8,182 bases of DNA from an uncultured Erysipelotrichaceae bacterium (lineage in GTDB: Bacteria; Bacillota_I; Bacilli_A; Erysipelotrichales; Erysipelotrichaceae): contig CAJKOS010000077.1 of NCBI GenBank assembly GCA_905201565.1, forward strand, positions 1 through 8,182. Reading direction: 5' to 3'. Shown piece by piece: positions 1 to 6,061 of this stretch (the stretch's first letter is position 1; every line of letters begins with the position of its first letter). The notes beneath the pieces were generated by a model that saw nothing but the letters and a program-made list of their open reading frames with translations, did not search any database and was not told the DNA's origin. The translations under genes and the position numbers were made by a program.

Positions 1-631
1 TCGTCGGATCTGTCAGCACAGTGATGAACGGAAGACCGTAATCCGCAAGACGGCGCGCAGCGTTGGTCGTCTTGGCCATCTGCATGAGGGAGAAAAGCCC
101 TTCCTGCATGCGGGCTCCTCCGCTTGTCGCAAAGATGATAACGGGGAGTTTCTTCTTTGTTGCATATTCTATGGCACGGGTGATCTTTTCTCCTACGGCA
201 CTGGACATACTGCCCATGAAGAAGTTGGCATCCATAACAGCCATGACACAACGGTGTCCGGCAATCTTAGCAGTTCCGGTGATGACCGCTTCCTTCATGC
301 CGGTTTTTTGCATGGTACGGTCCAGCTTTTCTCGGTAACCGGGGAAGTGCTGTTCATCATTGCTTTCTAACTTAGCGTCCATTTCCTTAAATGTGCCGGC
401 ATCAGTGACTTCACGTATGCGCTCTCTTGCGGTAATACGGAAGGGATGGTGGCATTTAGGACAGACATAATAGTTATGGATGAGGTCCATGGTCGGAATG
501 GATTCATGGCAGTTAGTACATGTCATGAATACATTGTCCGGTATGTCACGTGCTGTTTCTTTCTTTGGTTTTGTTCGCCACTGTCTGAAGATGGACAAAC
601 GGTGGCGGCGTTCCTTAAATGAACTGTCCAT
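1..631 (-). CDS. accD: Acetyl-CoA carboxylase carboxyltransferase subunit beta (partial, C-terminus beyond window)
   Basis: Beta half of the carboxyltransferase, which moves the carboxyl group from carboxybiotin on AccB to acetyl-CoA to make malonyl-CoA, the first committed step of fatty-acid synthesis. The 210 visible residues hold the family's N-terminal four-cysteine zinc ribbon (C38, C41, C57, C60; spacing CX2C-X15-CX2C). The crotonase-type core follows, with DANFFMGSMSSAVGEK (134-149) and SGGARMQEG (170-178). About 70-80 residues are missing, judged from the usual length near 285-300. The ATG at 631 lies inside the end of accC, so the two genes overlap by 17 bp, which suggests coupled translation. 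The upstream ribosome site is weak (AAGG-like), consistent with coupling. accA, the alpha subunit, would be expected next beyond the window edge. Confidence 0.96.
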   Translation of the reverse strand, partial: MDSSFKERRHRLSIFRQWRTKPKKETARDIPDNVFMTCTNCHESIPTMDLIHNYYVCPKCHHPFRITARERIREVTDAGTFKEMDAKLESNDEQHFPGYREKLDRTMQKTGMKEAVITGTAKIAGHRCVMAVMDANFFMGSMSSAVGEKITRAIEYATKKKLPVIIFATSGGARMQEGLFSLMQMAKTTNAARRLADYGLPFITVLTDPT

Positions 632-1982
632 TTTGTTTCAGCCTTTCCAGTAAGGTTGGTGCATACGCTATGGTATGCGTTCCTTCAATCATTTCTTTCT
701 GGTAGAGGGAGAGGTAGAGGAATTCAATATTTGTCTCTACACCCCGCACTATCGTTTCCTCTAATGCGGTGCGCATTTTCCGTATGGTTTCTAGCCTTGT
801 CGGGGCATGGACGATGATTTTGGCAATCATGGAATCGTAATATGGAGAAACGCGCCAACCGGTATAGGCGGCGGAGTCGACACGGACATAGTTGCCGCCG
901 GGCATATGGATGAAGGCAATAGTGCCGGGAGATGGGGCGAAGTTACGCTTCACATCTTCGGCATTGATACGGCATTCCATTGCCCATCCGTCACAGTGAA
1001 TATCTTTTTGTTCAAAAGGTAATTCCATACCCGCCGCAATCCTGAGCTGTAATTTTACAAGATCTATTCCGGTGACCATTTCCGTTACCGGATGTTCTAC
1101 CTGTATGCGGGTATTCATTTCCATAAAGTAGTAGCGGTTGTTTTCATCAAGCAGAAATTCCATTGTGCCAAGGGAGTCATAACCGATGGCTTTCGCTGCT
1201 TTGACGGCATCCTCCAAAAGGTTCTTTCTGACATCTTCTGGCAGACCGATACATGGTGCTTCTTCGATCATCTTCTGGTTTTTTCTCTGGAAGGAGCAGT
1301 TTCTTTCAAAAAGGTGAACGACATGTCCATGTTTATCTCCGGCAATTTGTACTTCCACATGCCTTGGATTTTCAACATAGCGTTCCATGTATACTTCATC
1401 ATTTTCAAAAGAGACAAGGGCTTCCTGACGGGCTTCTGCATATGCCTGTTCGAGCTCTTCTTTGCTATGAGCAATGCGCATGCCGCGGCCTCCGCCGCCA
1501 AGACGGGCTTTGATAATGACGGGGTAACCGATCTTCTCCGCTGCTTCTTCTGCTTCTTGTAAAGTATCCAGCGATTCCTCAACACCTTCTACTACCGGTA
1601 CTCCTGCTTCTTTCATGCGTATGCGCGCATTTGTTTTATCTCCCATCAAGGCGATGATAGATGGGGCAGGTCCGACAAATGTCATGTCGCATTCCTGTAC
1701 CAGGCGGGCAAATCTTGCATTTTCGCTGAGGAAGCCATAACCGGGATGGACGGCATCACAGCCTGTGGAACAGGCTGCCTGGACGATACGGTTGCTGTCG
1801 AGATAGCTTTCTCTAGCACTTGATGGACCGATGCATACTGCCTGATCCGCCAGTTGTACAGGAAGAGATTCCCTGTCTTCTGTGGAATAGACAACGACCG
1901 TTTCAATGCCCATTTCCTTACATGCCCTGATGATGCGTACAGCGATTTCAGAGCGGTTGGCGATCAGAAGGCGATGGATCAT
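615..1982 (-). CDS. accC: Acetyl-CoA carboxylase, biotin carboxylase subunit
   Basis: ATP-dependent carboxylation of biotin on AccB, using bicarbonate. The 455-residue length fits the family (about 450). Domains in order: N-terminal Rossmann-like domain (about 1-115, start [20 protein letters not shown]), ATP-grasp (about 116-330), C-terminal domain (about 335-445). Visible key positions are K158 before the glycine loop GGGGRGMR (162-169), K237 in the QRKNQK segment, [15 protein letters not shown] (287-301) with E288, N290, R292, Q294 and E296 for metal, bicarbonate and biotin, and R338 in ECRINAED. The two residues before the glycine run are R160-L161, where many homologues have S/T-A/G; the catalytic set is otherwise intact. 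The start ATG overlaps the accB stop by four bases (ATGA), a classic coupled junction. Confidence 0.97.
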   Translation of the reverse strand: MIHRLLIANRSEIAVRIIRACKEMGIETVVVYSTEDRESLPVQLADQAVCIGPSSARESYLDSNRIVQAACSTGCDAVHPGYGFLSENARFARLVQECDMTFVGPAPSIIALMGDKTNARIRMKEAGVPVVEGVEESLDTLQEAEEAAEKIGYPVIIKARLGGGGRGMRIAHSKEELEQAYAEARQEALVSFENDEVYMERYVENPRHVEVQIAGDKHGHVVHLFERNCSFQRKNQKMIEEAPCIGLPEDVRKNLLEDAVKAAKAIGYDSLGTMEFLLDENNRYYFMEMNTRIQVEHPVTEMVTGIDLVKLQLRIAAGMELPFEQKDIHCDGWAMECRINAEDVKRNFAPSPGTIAFIHMPGGNYVRVDSAAYTGWRVSPYYDSMIAKIIVHAPTRLETIRKMRTALEETIVRGVETNIEFLYLSLYQKEMIEGTHTIAYAPTLLERLKQNGQFI

Positions 1983-2407
1983 GCGTCTTCTCCAATGGTG
2001 AAAAGAGGCTGTCCGTATTCCACCATCTCTCCGTTTTCAACAAGGATTTTGCGGATAATGCCATCTTTGTCTGCCTGGATTTCATTCATCGTTTTCATGG
2101 CTTCAATCATACAAATGACATCTCCTGTATGAACGTGGTCGCCTTCTTTAACATATGGTGCGTCATTTGGAGACTTAGCCCGATAGAATGTGCCTACAAG
2201 AGGTGAAGTGATGTTCTTTTCTTCATCCTCTTTGCTTTCTGTTATTTCTGGTGTAGTACTTACAATGGAGGCAGGTTCTGCTGCAGCTGGTGCGGCAGCA
2301 GATGGCTTTTCCATTTTGATTTTGAGATTACCTTCTTCTATTTCAAGACTTGAGAGACCGCTTTCTTCAAAGACAGCGACGATTTCTCTGATTTGATTTG
2401 TGTCCAT
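1979..2407 (-). CDS. accB: Acetyl-CoA carboxylase biotin carboxyl carrier protein
   Basis: Carries biotin between the biotin carboxylase and carboxyltransferase sites. The 142-residue protein has the usual three parts: an N-terminal segment (1-33), an Ala/Pro/Ser/Thr/Glu-rich flexible linker (about 34-65), and the C-terminal biotinyl domain (about 66-140, from [16 protein letters not shown]). The biotinylation motif is EAMKTMNEI (102-110), with K105 as the acceptor; the residue after the lysine is Thr where Leu or Met is more usual. A strong GGAGG (complement of 2416-2420) sits eight bases before the ATG. That good independent ribosome site, after a hairpin, suggests translation is started afresh here rather than coupled to acpP. 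The 3' end overlaps accC by four bases. Confidence 0.96.
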   Translation of the reverse strand: MDTNQIREIVAVFEESGLSSLEIEEGNLKIKMEKPSAAAPAAAEPASIVSTTPEITESKEDEEKNITSPLVGTFYRAKSPNDAPYVKEGDHVHTGDVICMIEAMKTMNEIQADKDGIIRKILVENGEMVEYGQPLFTIGEDA

Positions 2408-2427
2408 GATCTAGACCTCCTTATGAA

Positions 2428-2453
2428 AATGAGCCGTATTCACCCGGCTCATT
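2428..2453 (-). promoter_or_regulatory. Hairpin between acpP and accB (processing site or weak attenuator)
   Basis: A perfect 9-bp inverted repeat, AATGAGCCG at 2428-2436 and CGGCTCATT at 2445-2453, with an 8-base loop. In the transcribed direction the stem is followed only by TTTTC, so it resembles a leaky intrinsic terminator or an mRNA end-protecting hairpin rather than a full stop. It begins six bases after the acpP stop and ends seven bases before the accB ribosome site. A plausible role is to give more acpP message than accBCD message. The hairpin is seen directly; the role is inferred. Confidence 0.6.
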
Positions 2454-2459
2454 GGTGTT

Positions 2460-2687
2460 TTACTTAGACTTTTTTTCGATGATATCCATGACATCCTGAA
2501 CGGTGACAAGTTTTGCCAGTTCTTCATCTTCGATGCGGATGTCGAATTCATTTTCGAGTTCGAGGGCAAGTTCTACGGCTGCCAGTGAGTCGATGCCGAG
2601 ATCTTCGTTCAGCTTGGCTTCTGGCTTGATTTCTTCTTCATCAACGTTAATTGCTTCAACGAGTACTTTTTTGATTTGGTCAAACAT
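2460..2687 (-). CDS. acpP: Acyl carrier protein
   Basis: Small acidic carrier that holds growing acyl chains as thioesters on a 4'-phosphopantetheine arm in type II fatty-acid synthesis. The 75-residue length is typical. The attachment motif is GIDSL (31-35), with S34 as the modified serine, followed by the usual helix AAVELALELENEFDIRIEDEE. The start was set at the ATG at 2687 because GGAGG (complement of 2696-2700) lies eight bases before it. An in-frame ATG ten codons further up would put that ribosome site inside the gene. acpP is first in the acpP-accB-accC-accD unit. It has its own promoter and sits directly behind a FabT-like operator. Confidence 0.96.
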   Translation of the reverse strand: MFDQIKKVLVEAINVDEEEIKPEAKLNEDLGIDSLAAVELALELENEFDIRIEDEELAKLVTVQDVMDIIEKKSK

Positions 2688-2713
2688 TACATTTTCCTCC
2701 ATAGTCTTGAATG

Positions 2714-2740
2714 TCAAATAATTTGAATATCAAATCAAAT
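2714..2740 (-). promoter_or_regulatory. Putative FabT operator upstream of acpP
   Basis: A perfect palindrome ATTTGA-ATA-TCAAAT lies at 2721-2735. Two further half-sites flank it: TCAAAT at 2714-2719, forming a second palindrome with the central ATTTGA, and TCAAAT at 2735-2740. From memory, the TTTGA-n3-TCAAA form matches FabT boxes of streptococci and lactococci. The cluster lies just downstream of the predicted acpP start point, where a bound repressor would block initiation or early elongation. The neighbouring upstream gene encodes a FabT-like protein. The repeats are seen; the binding protein is inferred. Confidence 0.7.
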
Positions 2741-2749
2741 GACGTTGTC

Positions 2750-2778
2750 ATTCTATGCGCATTATTCTCACTTGTAAA
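2750..2778 (-). promoter_or_regulatory. Sigma-A-type promoter of acpP-accBCD
   Basis: On the minus strand, TTTACA (complement of 2773-2778) and TAGAAT (complement of 2750-2755) are separated by exactly 17 bases. Transcription should start near 2743, giving a leader of about 56 bases before the acpP ATG, with the ATTTGA/TCAAAT cluster inside its first 30 bases. The promoter lies just after the fabT terminator, so acpP can be expressed independently of fabT. Confidence 0.65.
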
Positions 2779-2790
2779 GTAGAAAATGAC

Positions 2791-2817
2791 AAAAAAAGGC
2801 TGAATCCTCTTCAGCCT
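2791..2817 (-). terminator. Rho-independent terminator of fabT
   Basis: On the minus strand, an 8-bp stem (2797-2804 with 2810-2817, core GGCTGAA/TTCAGCC) with a 5-base loop is followed by seven T residues (A-run 2791-2797 on the plus strand). It sits about 60 bases after the fabT stop and separates fabT from the acpP promoter. Confidence 0.88.
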
Positions 2818-2877
2818 GTCTCACATACTTTTTCATCCGTTTCAGACGATATTTTCAACAGTTTTTCAATAACCTGA

Positions 2878-3375
2878 TCAGAAATCATCACCTGTCTGGT
2901 CAGAATATTCATCCCGTAACCACTTCAGAATGTTCTCCAGAGATGTGTTCAACACATCATTATCATCCATGTGCAGATCTTCGACAGCCTTGTCGATCAA
3001 CTGGGCATGGAAGTCATCATGGACTTTCAGAATCGCATCTGCTTTGTCAGTAAGGCGGATGCGGACAATACGGCGGTCATTTTCATCACCATAGCGTTCT
3101 ACATAGCCTTTCTTTTCAAGGCGGGCAATATTGGTTGTCAATGTGCCGGAAGTTACCATCATGCGTCTTGCAAGGTGACTCATGGTATTGGAACTTGAAT
3201 TGCGGATGCTTTCAAGAATATGCACTTCATTGATCGAAAGCTCAACGCCTTTGACTTTGAGGTTGTTGGCTTCGATGTAGAGAATGTAGTTGAAAAGACC
3301 GACAAGCAGTTCATTCAATGTATGCCGGGTTCTCTTTTCTGATGAAGTGATCATTTTACCGTTATTTTCGCTCAT
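2878..3375 (-). CDS. fabT: MarR-family regulator, FabT-like repressor of fatty-acid synthesis
   Basis: Predicted winged-helix repressor of 165 residues. FabT proteins bind DNA as dimers and bind more tightly in the presence of long-chain acyl-ACP, shutting down fatty-acid synthesis. A winged helix spans about 45-112, with the recognition region MVTSGTLTTNIARLEKKGYVER (73-94) and the wing DENDRRIVRIRLTD (97-110). The VTxGTLTT..LEKKGYVER pattern is close to streptococcal FabT. Flanking helices (12-44, 113-155) would form the dimer interface. The ATG at 3375 was chosen because a GAGAG ribosome-site-like stretch precedes it and a TATAAT lies upstream; a TTG start five codons earlier would begin almost at the expected transcript start. 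Position directly before acpP-accBCD supports the FabT assignment over other MarR proteins. Confidence 0.82.
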   Translation of the reverse strand: MSENNGKMITSSEKRTRHTLNELLVGLFNYILYIEANNLKVKGVELSINEVHILESIRNSSSNTMSHLARRMMVTSGTLTTNIARLEKKGYVERYGDENDRRIVRIRLTDKADAILKVHDDFHAQLIDKAVEDLHMDDNDVLNTSLENILKWLRDEYSDQTGDDF

Positions 3376-3394
3376 TTTTACTCTCAACAAATTT

Positions 3395-3400
3395 ATTATA
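3395..3400 (-). promoter_or_regulatory. Possible -10 element of fabT
   Basis: A perfect TATAAT on the minus strand, 19 bases before the fabT ATG. No good -35 hexamer is seen at 16-18 bases (the best is TATTAA, complement of 3418-3423), so the promoter may be weak. No ATTTGA/TCAAAT palindrome is present here, so I see no sign that FabT represses its own gene by the site used at acpP. Confidence 0.4.
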
Positions 3401-3506
3401 GCGGATATTTTTTGTGATTAATAGTCTGGTAATGTGTTTTGTGGAAGCTATTATATAGGTGTAAAAAGAAAGTACCAATAAAAACAAAGAAAGAGAGGTA
3501 CAAATC

Positions 3507-3533
3507 ATGAAGAAGGTGTTACTCGAATATTAG
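3507..3533 (+). CDS. Possible eight-residue leader ORF (MKKVLLEY)
   Basis: ATG followed by seven codons and TAG, preceded by an AGAGAGG ribosome-site-like stretch (3492-3498) eight bases away. The start resembles a real gene start (Met-Lys-Lys), but the frame closes after eight codons exactly where the first large stem of the structured region begins (TAGTTCA, 3531-3537). Reading on in this frame meets further stops at 3585-3587 and beyond. It could be a leader peptide, the 5' stub of a decayed gene, or chance. The ORF and spacing are seen; translation is unproven. Confidence 0.25.
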   Translation: MKKVLLEY

Positions 3534-3908
3534 TTCAGGTATTCCGAAATAATGCAGAAAGGTTTCGGGATACGGGTAATGAACTAAAACAAAAAGGTAT
3601 TTCTGGAAACCATTCACCTGTGTAAAATGACTGTCTGAAATAGACTCCAAGGAAAATACATCTGTTGACAAAGTGACTGAATAAAAGTTCCAGAAAAACC
3701 ACAAAAGAAAGTGAAAGTCTGCATGAGGACAGACCAATGGGCTGTATCATTTAAACAACTGAATAGAGTTATCAACTGATACAATGTATCAGTACAGTTA
3801 AGATTAATTCTTTCTTAAAGACAACAAACAAGTTGTCAGATATTGAAGCATAGCTTCAGCGGAAACAGAAATCCGTCTTCACTTCATTACAAGTTGCCAA
3901 TAAGATAC

Positions 3909-3976
3909 AAAGAAGAATCCGCCAAAAGAGATTGTTGGAAAAGTAGCAGCAGAGTCTCACCGGATTCTTCTTTTTG
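3909..3976 (+). terminator. Long-stem terminator ending the structured region
   Basis: A perfect 13-bp stem (3909-3921 with 3961-3973, core AAGAAGAATCCG/CGGATTCTTCTT) runs into a T-run at 3971-3975. The 39-base loop is itself partly paired (GAGATT 3928-3933 with AGTCTC 3953-3958, one G-U), so it folds as one extended hairpin. The T-run orientation indicates plus-strand transcription. It lies about 120 bases before the HAD gene, so it would insulate that gene or attenuate read-through into it. Confidence 0.7.
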
Positions 3977-4096
3977 GGTAGATTCATGAAAAGCTACAAA
4001 CGGGCGTTTTGTCATTCCTGCCATGCATTTGCACCACTGCTAGAGTAGAAGATCCAGTGATTGTGCAGTGCTCGTTTAACAAAAAGGAGTATTTGT

Positions 4097-4927
4097 ATGG
4101 CTGTTAAACTAATTGTAACAGATCTTGATGGGACGTTTTATCACCGTGATATGTCCTATGATAAGGAAAAGTTTGATAGACTTCTGGATCAGCTGCATGC
4201 GTCTGGTATCCGCTTTGCGGTTGCCAGCGGCAATCAGTATTACCAGCTGATATCCTTCTTTGATCATCCGGAGGAAATGGCATTTGTTGCTGAGAATGGC
4301 GCATTGATCATCAATGAGGGAAAAGAGCTTTCTGTGGCAGAAATTGAGCGTGACGTATGGACGGAGGCAGTCAGACTCGTGAAATCTTATCCGGAAATTC
4401 ATACGCTGCTGGTTAATGGTGTAAAGAGCGCATATTGTGGTATGGAATTGGATGATGAGCTAGTTAATATTTATCGGCGTTATTTTCCACGTCTTGAAAA
4501 GATAGAAGACTTTACTGCCATTGATGACCGCATTATCAAGATGTCTCTTGCGGCGGAAGAAGAACATGCGGACAGGATTGCGAATGAATTAAATGAGAAA
4601 CTGAGTGGCAGGTTGCGTGCAGTAACCAGTGGTCATGGGGATATTGATCTTGTCAAGCCAGGTATTAATAAGGGTATGGCAATCCAGAAATTATTGGATA
4701 TCTGGAATCTGAAAATGGAAGAAGTGATGACGTTTGGAGATGCCATGAATGACAGGGAGATGTTGCTGGAAGCAGGTTATGGATTTGTTATGGCAAATGG
4801 TAATGAACAATTGAAGAAAGAAGTTGGCAGGGTTGCTCCAAAGACAAATGAAGAAGATGGTGAACTGGAACTGATTGAGGAATATCTTACAGATCCGGAA
4901 AAGTTCCTGAACAAATACAAAAGGTAA
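4097..4927 (+). CDS. Cof-type HAD-superfamily hydrolase (sugar-phosphate or nucleotide phosphatase)
   Basis: Cytoplasmic Mg-dependent phosphatase of 276 residues, the normal length for subfamily IIB. All four HAD motifs are visible: I, DLDGT with the nucleophile D9 and acid D11; II, VASGN with S45; III, K192 in KPGINKGMAI; IV, GDAMND (214-219) with D215 and D219. The alpha/beta cap lies between motifs II and III (about 85-185). SGNQYYQL resembles YbjI/SupH-like members, which act on phosphosugars or FMN-type substrates, but substrate cannot be read from the sequence. The ATG at 4097 was chosen because GGAG (4086-4089) stands seven bases before it; an in-frame TTG twelve codons earlier has no such site. 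The LCP gene follows after 61 bases with no terminator between, so the two may share a transcript. Confidence 0.9.
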   Translation: MAVKLIVTDLDGTFYHRDMSYDKEKFDRLLDQLHASGIRFAVASGNQYYQLISFFDHPEEMAFVAENGALIINEGKELSVAEIERDVWTEAVRLVKSYPEIHTLLVNGVKSAYCGMELDDELVNIYRRYFPRLEKIEDFTAIDDRIIKMSLAAEEEHADRIANELNEKLSGRLRAVTSGHGDIDLVKPGINKGMAIQKLLDIWNLKMEEVMTFGDAMNDREMLLEAGYGFVMANGNEQLKKEVGRVAPKTNEEDGELELIEEYLTDPEKFLNKYKR

Positions 4928-4988
4928 TTTTCACATTCAGTTGTTTCTTCGTATGCTAATATAGTAACGATTATATGGGGGAAACAAT

Positions 4989-5999
4989 ATGAAGATTTCG
5001 CATCAGAAGGGCAGAATCCGCAAAGAGGATAAATTGAATGCCATTCTTGTATTTTTAGTGCTTGTCATCATCCTTTCCGCAACGATGGTAGGTATCAATA
5101 TCTGGGAAAACTATCGATACCAGACCGGTTCCACAGGCCAGGGAGGCGGTATTCAGAAAACAGAATTAAAACATGTTGAATACAATGGTACTGACTACGT
5201 ACAGCGTGAAGACCTGGAAACATATCTTTTCATGGGAATTGATGTCAGTGGCGTGGTTGAAGAAAAAATAAATTTTGAAGGTGGCCAGGCTGATTTTCAG
5301 ACATTGATTACAATTGATCATAAGAATAAAACATGGCAGATGTTACAGTTGAACCGTGACAGTATGGTGGATGTTATTGTTCTTGATTTGTTGGGGAAAG
5401 AAGCAGGAACTTCTTTCGAACAGTTGACTCTGGCACATTCATTTGGTGATGGTAAAGAGCTGAGCTGCGAAAATACAGTGAATACTGTGTCCAATATGTT
5501 TAATGGACAAACAATTGATGGATACTTTTCCGTCAATATGGATGCAGTTGGTATCCTCAATGACATGGTTGGTGGCGTACCTGTTACTGTTACTTCTGAT
5601 TTTACTGCTGTAGCCCCGACACTAGTGGAAGGTGAAACGATAACACTGACTGGTGAGCAGGCATTAACGTTTGTCAGGACCAGAAGGGACGTCGATGATC
5701 AGACAAATGTTTCCCGTATGGGCCGTCAACAACAATACATGGATGCACTGCAACAGAAAATCAAGGAACAGGATGAAGAATTTGCTGTGCGTGCATATGA
5801 TGCGATTGCGGATTATCTCGTGACAGATGAAGGCAGTGGAACAGCTGCCAATATCGCTGGCTATTTGAAGGAATATACAGAGCTGGATCTCCTGACGATT
5901 GATGGGGAAAGCCGTATTGAGGAAGGCTCAAATGCATATTATCTGGACGAAGACAGCAAGATGAATGTCATGTTACAGATGTTTTACGAAAAAGCCTGA
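4989..5999 (+). CDS. LCP (LytR-CpsA-Psr) family cell-wall glycopolymer ligase or divergent homologue
   Basis: LCP proteins attach teichoic acids or capsular polymers from a lipid carrier to peptidoglycan on the outer face of the membrane. The 336-residue protein has a short basic N-terminus, one membrane segment (about 17-38, type II topology) and an extracellular LCP domain from about 79 to 255. Visible family blocks are FMGID (81-85), GGQADFQTLITID (98-110), QLNRDSM (120-126, the family IPRDT block, with R123 and D124), and LTGEQALTFVRTRRDVDDQTNVSRMGRQQQYM (220-251, with R230, R232, R243 and R246). The position usually held by Arg in the (R)xDT block is Gln (Q100), suggesting a divergent subgroup. 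A GGGGG ribosome site precedes the ATG by seven bases. About 80 residues follow the core and are unassigned. Confidence 0.85.
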   Translation: MKISHQKGRIRKEDKLNAILVFLVLVIILSATMVGINIWENYRYQTGSTGQGGGIQKTELKHVEYNGTDYVQREDLETYLFMGIDVSGVVEEKINFEGGQADFQTLITIDHKNKTWQMLQLNRDSMVDVIVLDLLGKEAGTSFEQLTLAHSFGDGKELSCENTVNTVSNMFNGQTIDGYFSVNMDAVGILNDMVGGVPVTVTSDFTAVAPTLVEGETITLTGEQALTFVRTRRDVDDQTNVSRMGRQQQYMDALQQKIKEQDEEFAVRAYDAIADYLVTDEGSGTAANIAGYLKEYTELDLLTIDGESRIEEGSNAYYLDEDSKMNVMLQMFYEKA

Positions 6000-6061
6000 G
6001 AATGTGCATATGGTAGGGAAATTGGTTTGAAGTAAAAAACGGATCGTAGTAAGTTATAGAC

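Larger units (their letters stand above)
3461..3976 (+). ncRNA. Candidate large structured non-coding RNA, class unknown
   Basis: About 515 bp with stops in all plus frames but dense, ordered base-pairing. (1) TAGTTCA 3531-3537 with 3580-3586, enclosing an 11-bp arm 3539-3549 with 3563-3573 (one G-U). (2) A long-range stem 3596-3608 with 3688-3700, 12 of 13 positions paired, enclosing 79 bases. (3) 3717-3721 with 3730-3734. (4) 3775-3782 with 3786-3793, optionally closed by 3757-3761 with 3795-3799. (5) GACAAC 3820-3825 with 3832-3837. (6) 3844-3849 with 3853-3858. (7) 3860-3863 with 3872-3875. (8) The terminal stem 3909-3921 with 3961-3973 plus T-run. A TATTATATA -10-like stretch at 3449-3457 would set the 5' end near 3461, but no -35 is clear. 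No signature of RNase P, tmRNA, SRP RNA or T-box was recognised. A decayed gene is the main alternative. Confidence 0.5.

Noticed and set aside
1092..1562. Plus-strand ORF of 156 codons opposite accC
   Set aside because: It is the complement of a fully conserved accC reading frame, with no ribosome site or family features.
2688..2717. Upstream ATG extending acpP by ten residues
   Set aside because: It would place the strong GGAGG ribosome site inside the coding region, and ACPs start near MFDQIKK. The ATG at 2687 is better.
3376..3390. TTG start adding five residues to fabT
   Set aside because: It begins almost at the expected transcript start and has no ribosome site; the ATG at 3375 follows GAGAG.
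3519..3750. Two overlapping minus-strand ORFs of about 71-72 codons in the fabT-HAD gap
   Set aside because: No ribosome site, no recognisable domain and hydrophobic low-complexity translations. They read the complement of the hairpin-rich region, so chance open frames are more likely.
3461..3976. tmRNA, RNase P RNA, SRP RNA, T-box or group II intron
   Set aside because: I looked for the tRNA-Ala-like ends and tag frame, the GAGGAAAGTCC and ACAGAA cores, the SRP apical loop, the T-box sequence and intron domain V, and found none.
4061..4096. TTG start adding twelve residues to the HAD phosphatase
   Set aside because: HAD proteins start just before the DxD motif, and the GGAG at 4086-4089 is correctly placed only for the ATG at 4097.
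3977..4096. Promoter for the HAD gene
   Set aside because: TTGTCA (4009-4014) and TAGAGT (4041-4046) are 26 bases apart, too far for a sigma-A promoter, and no better pair was found.
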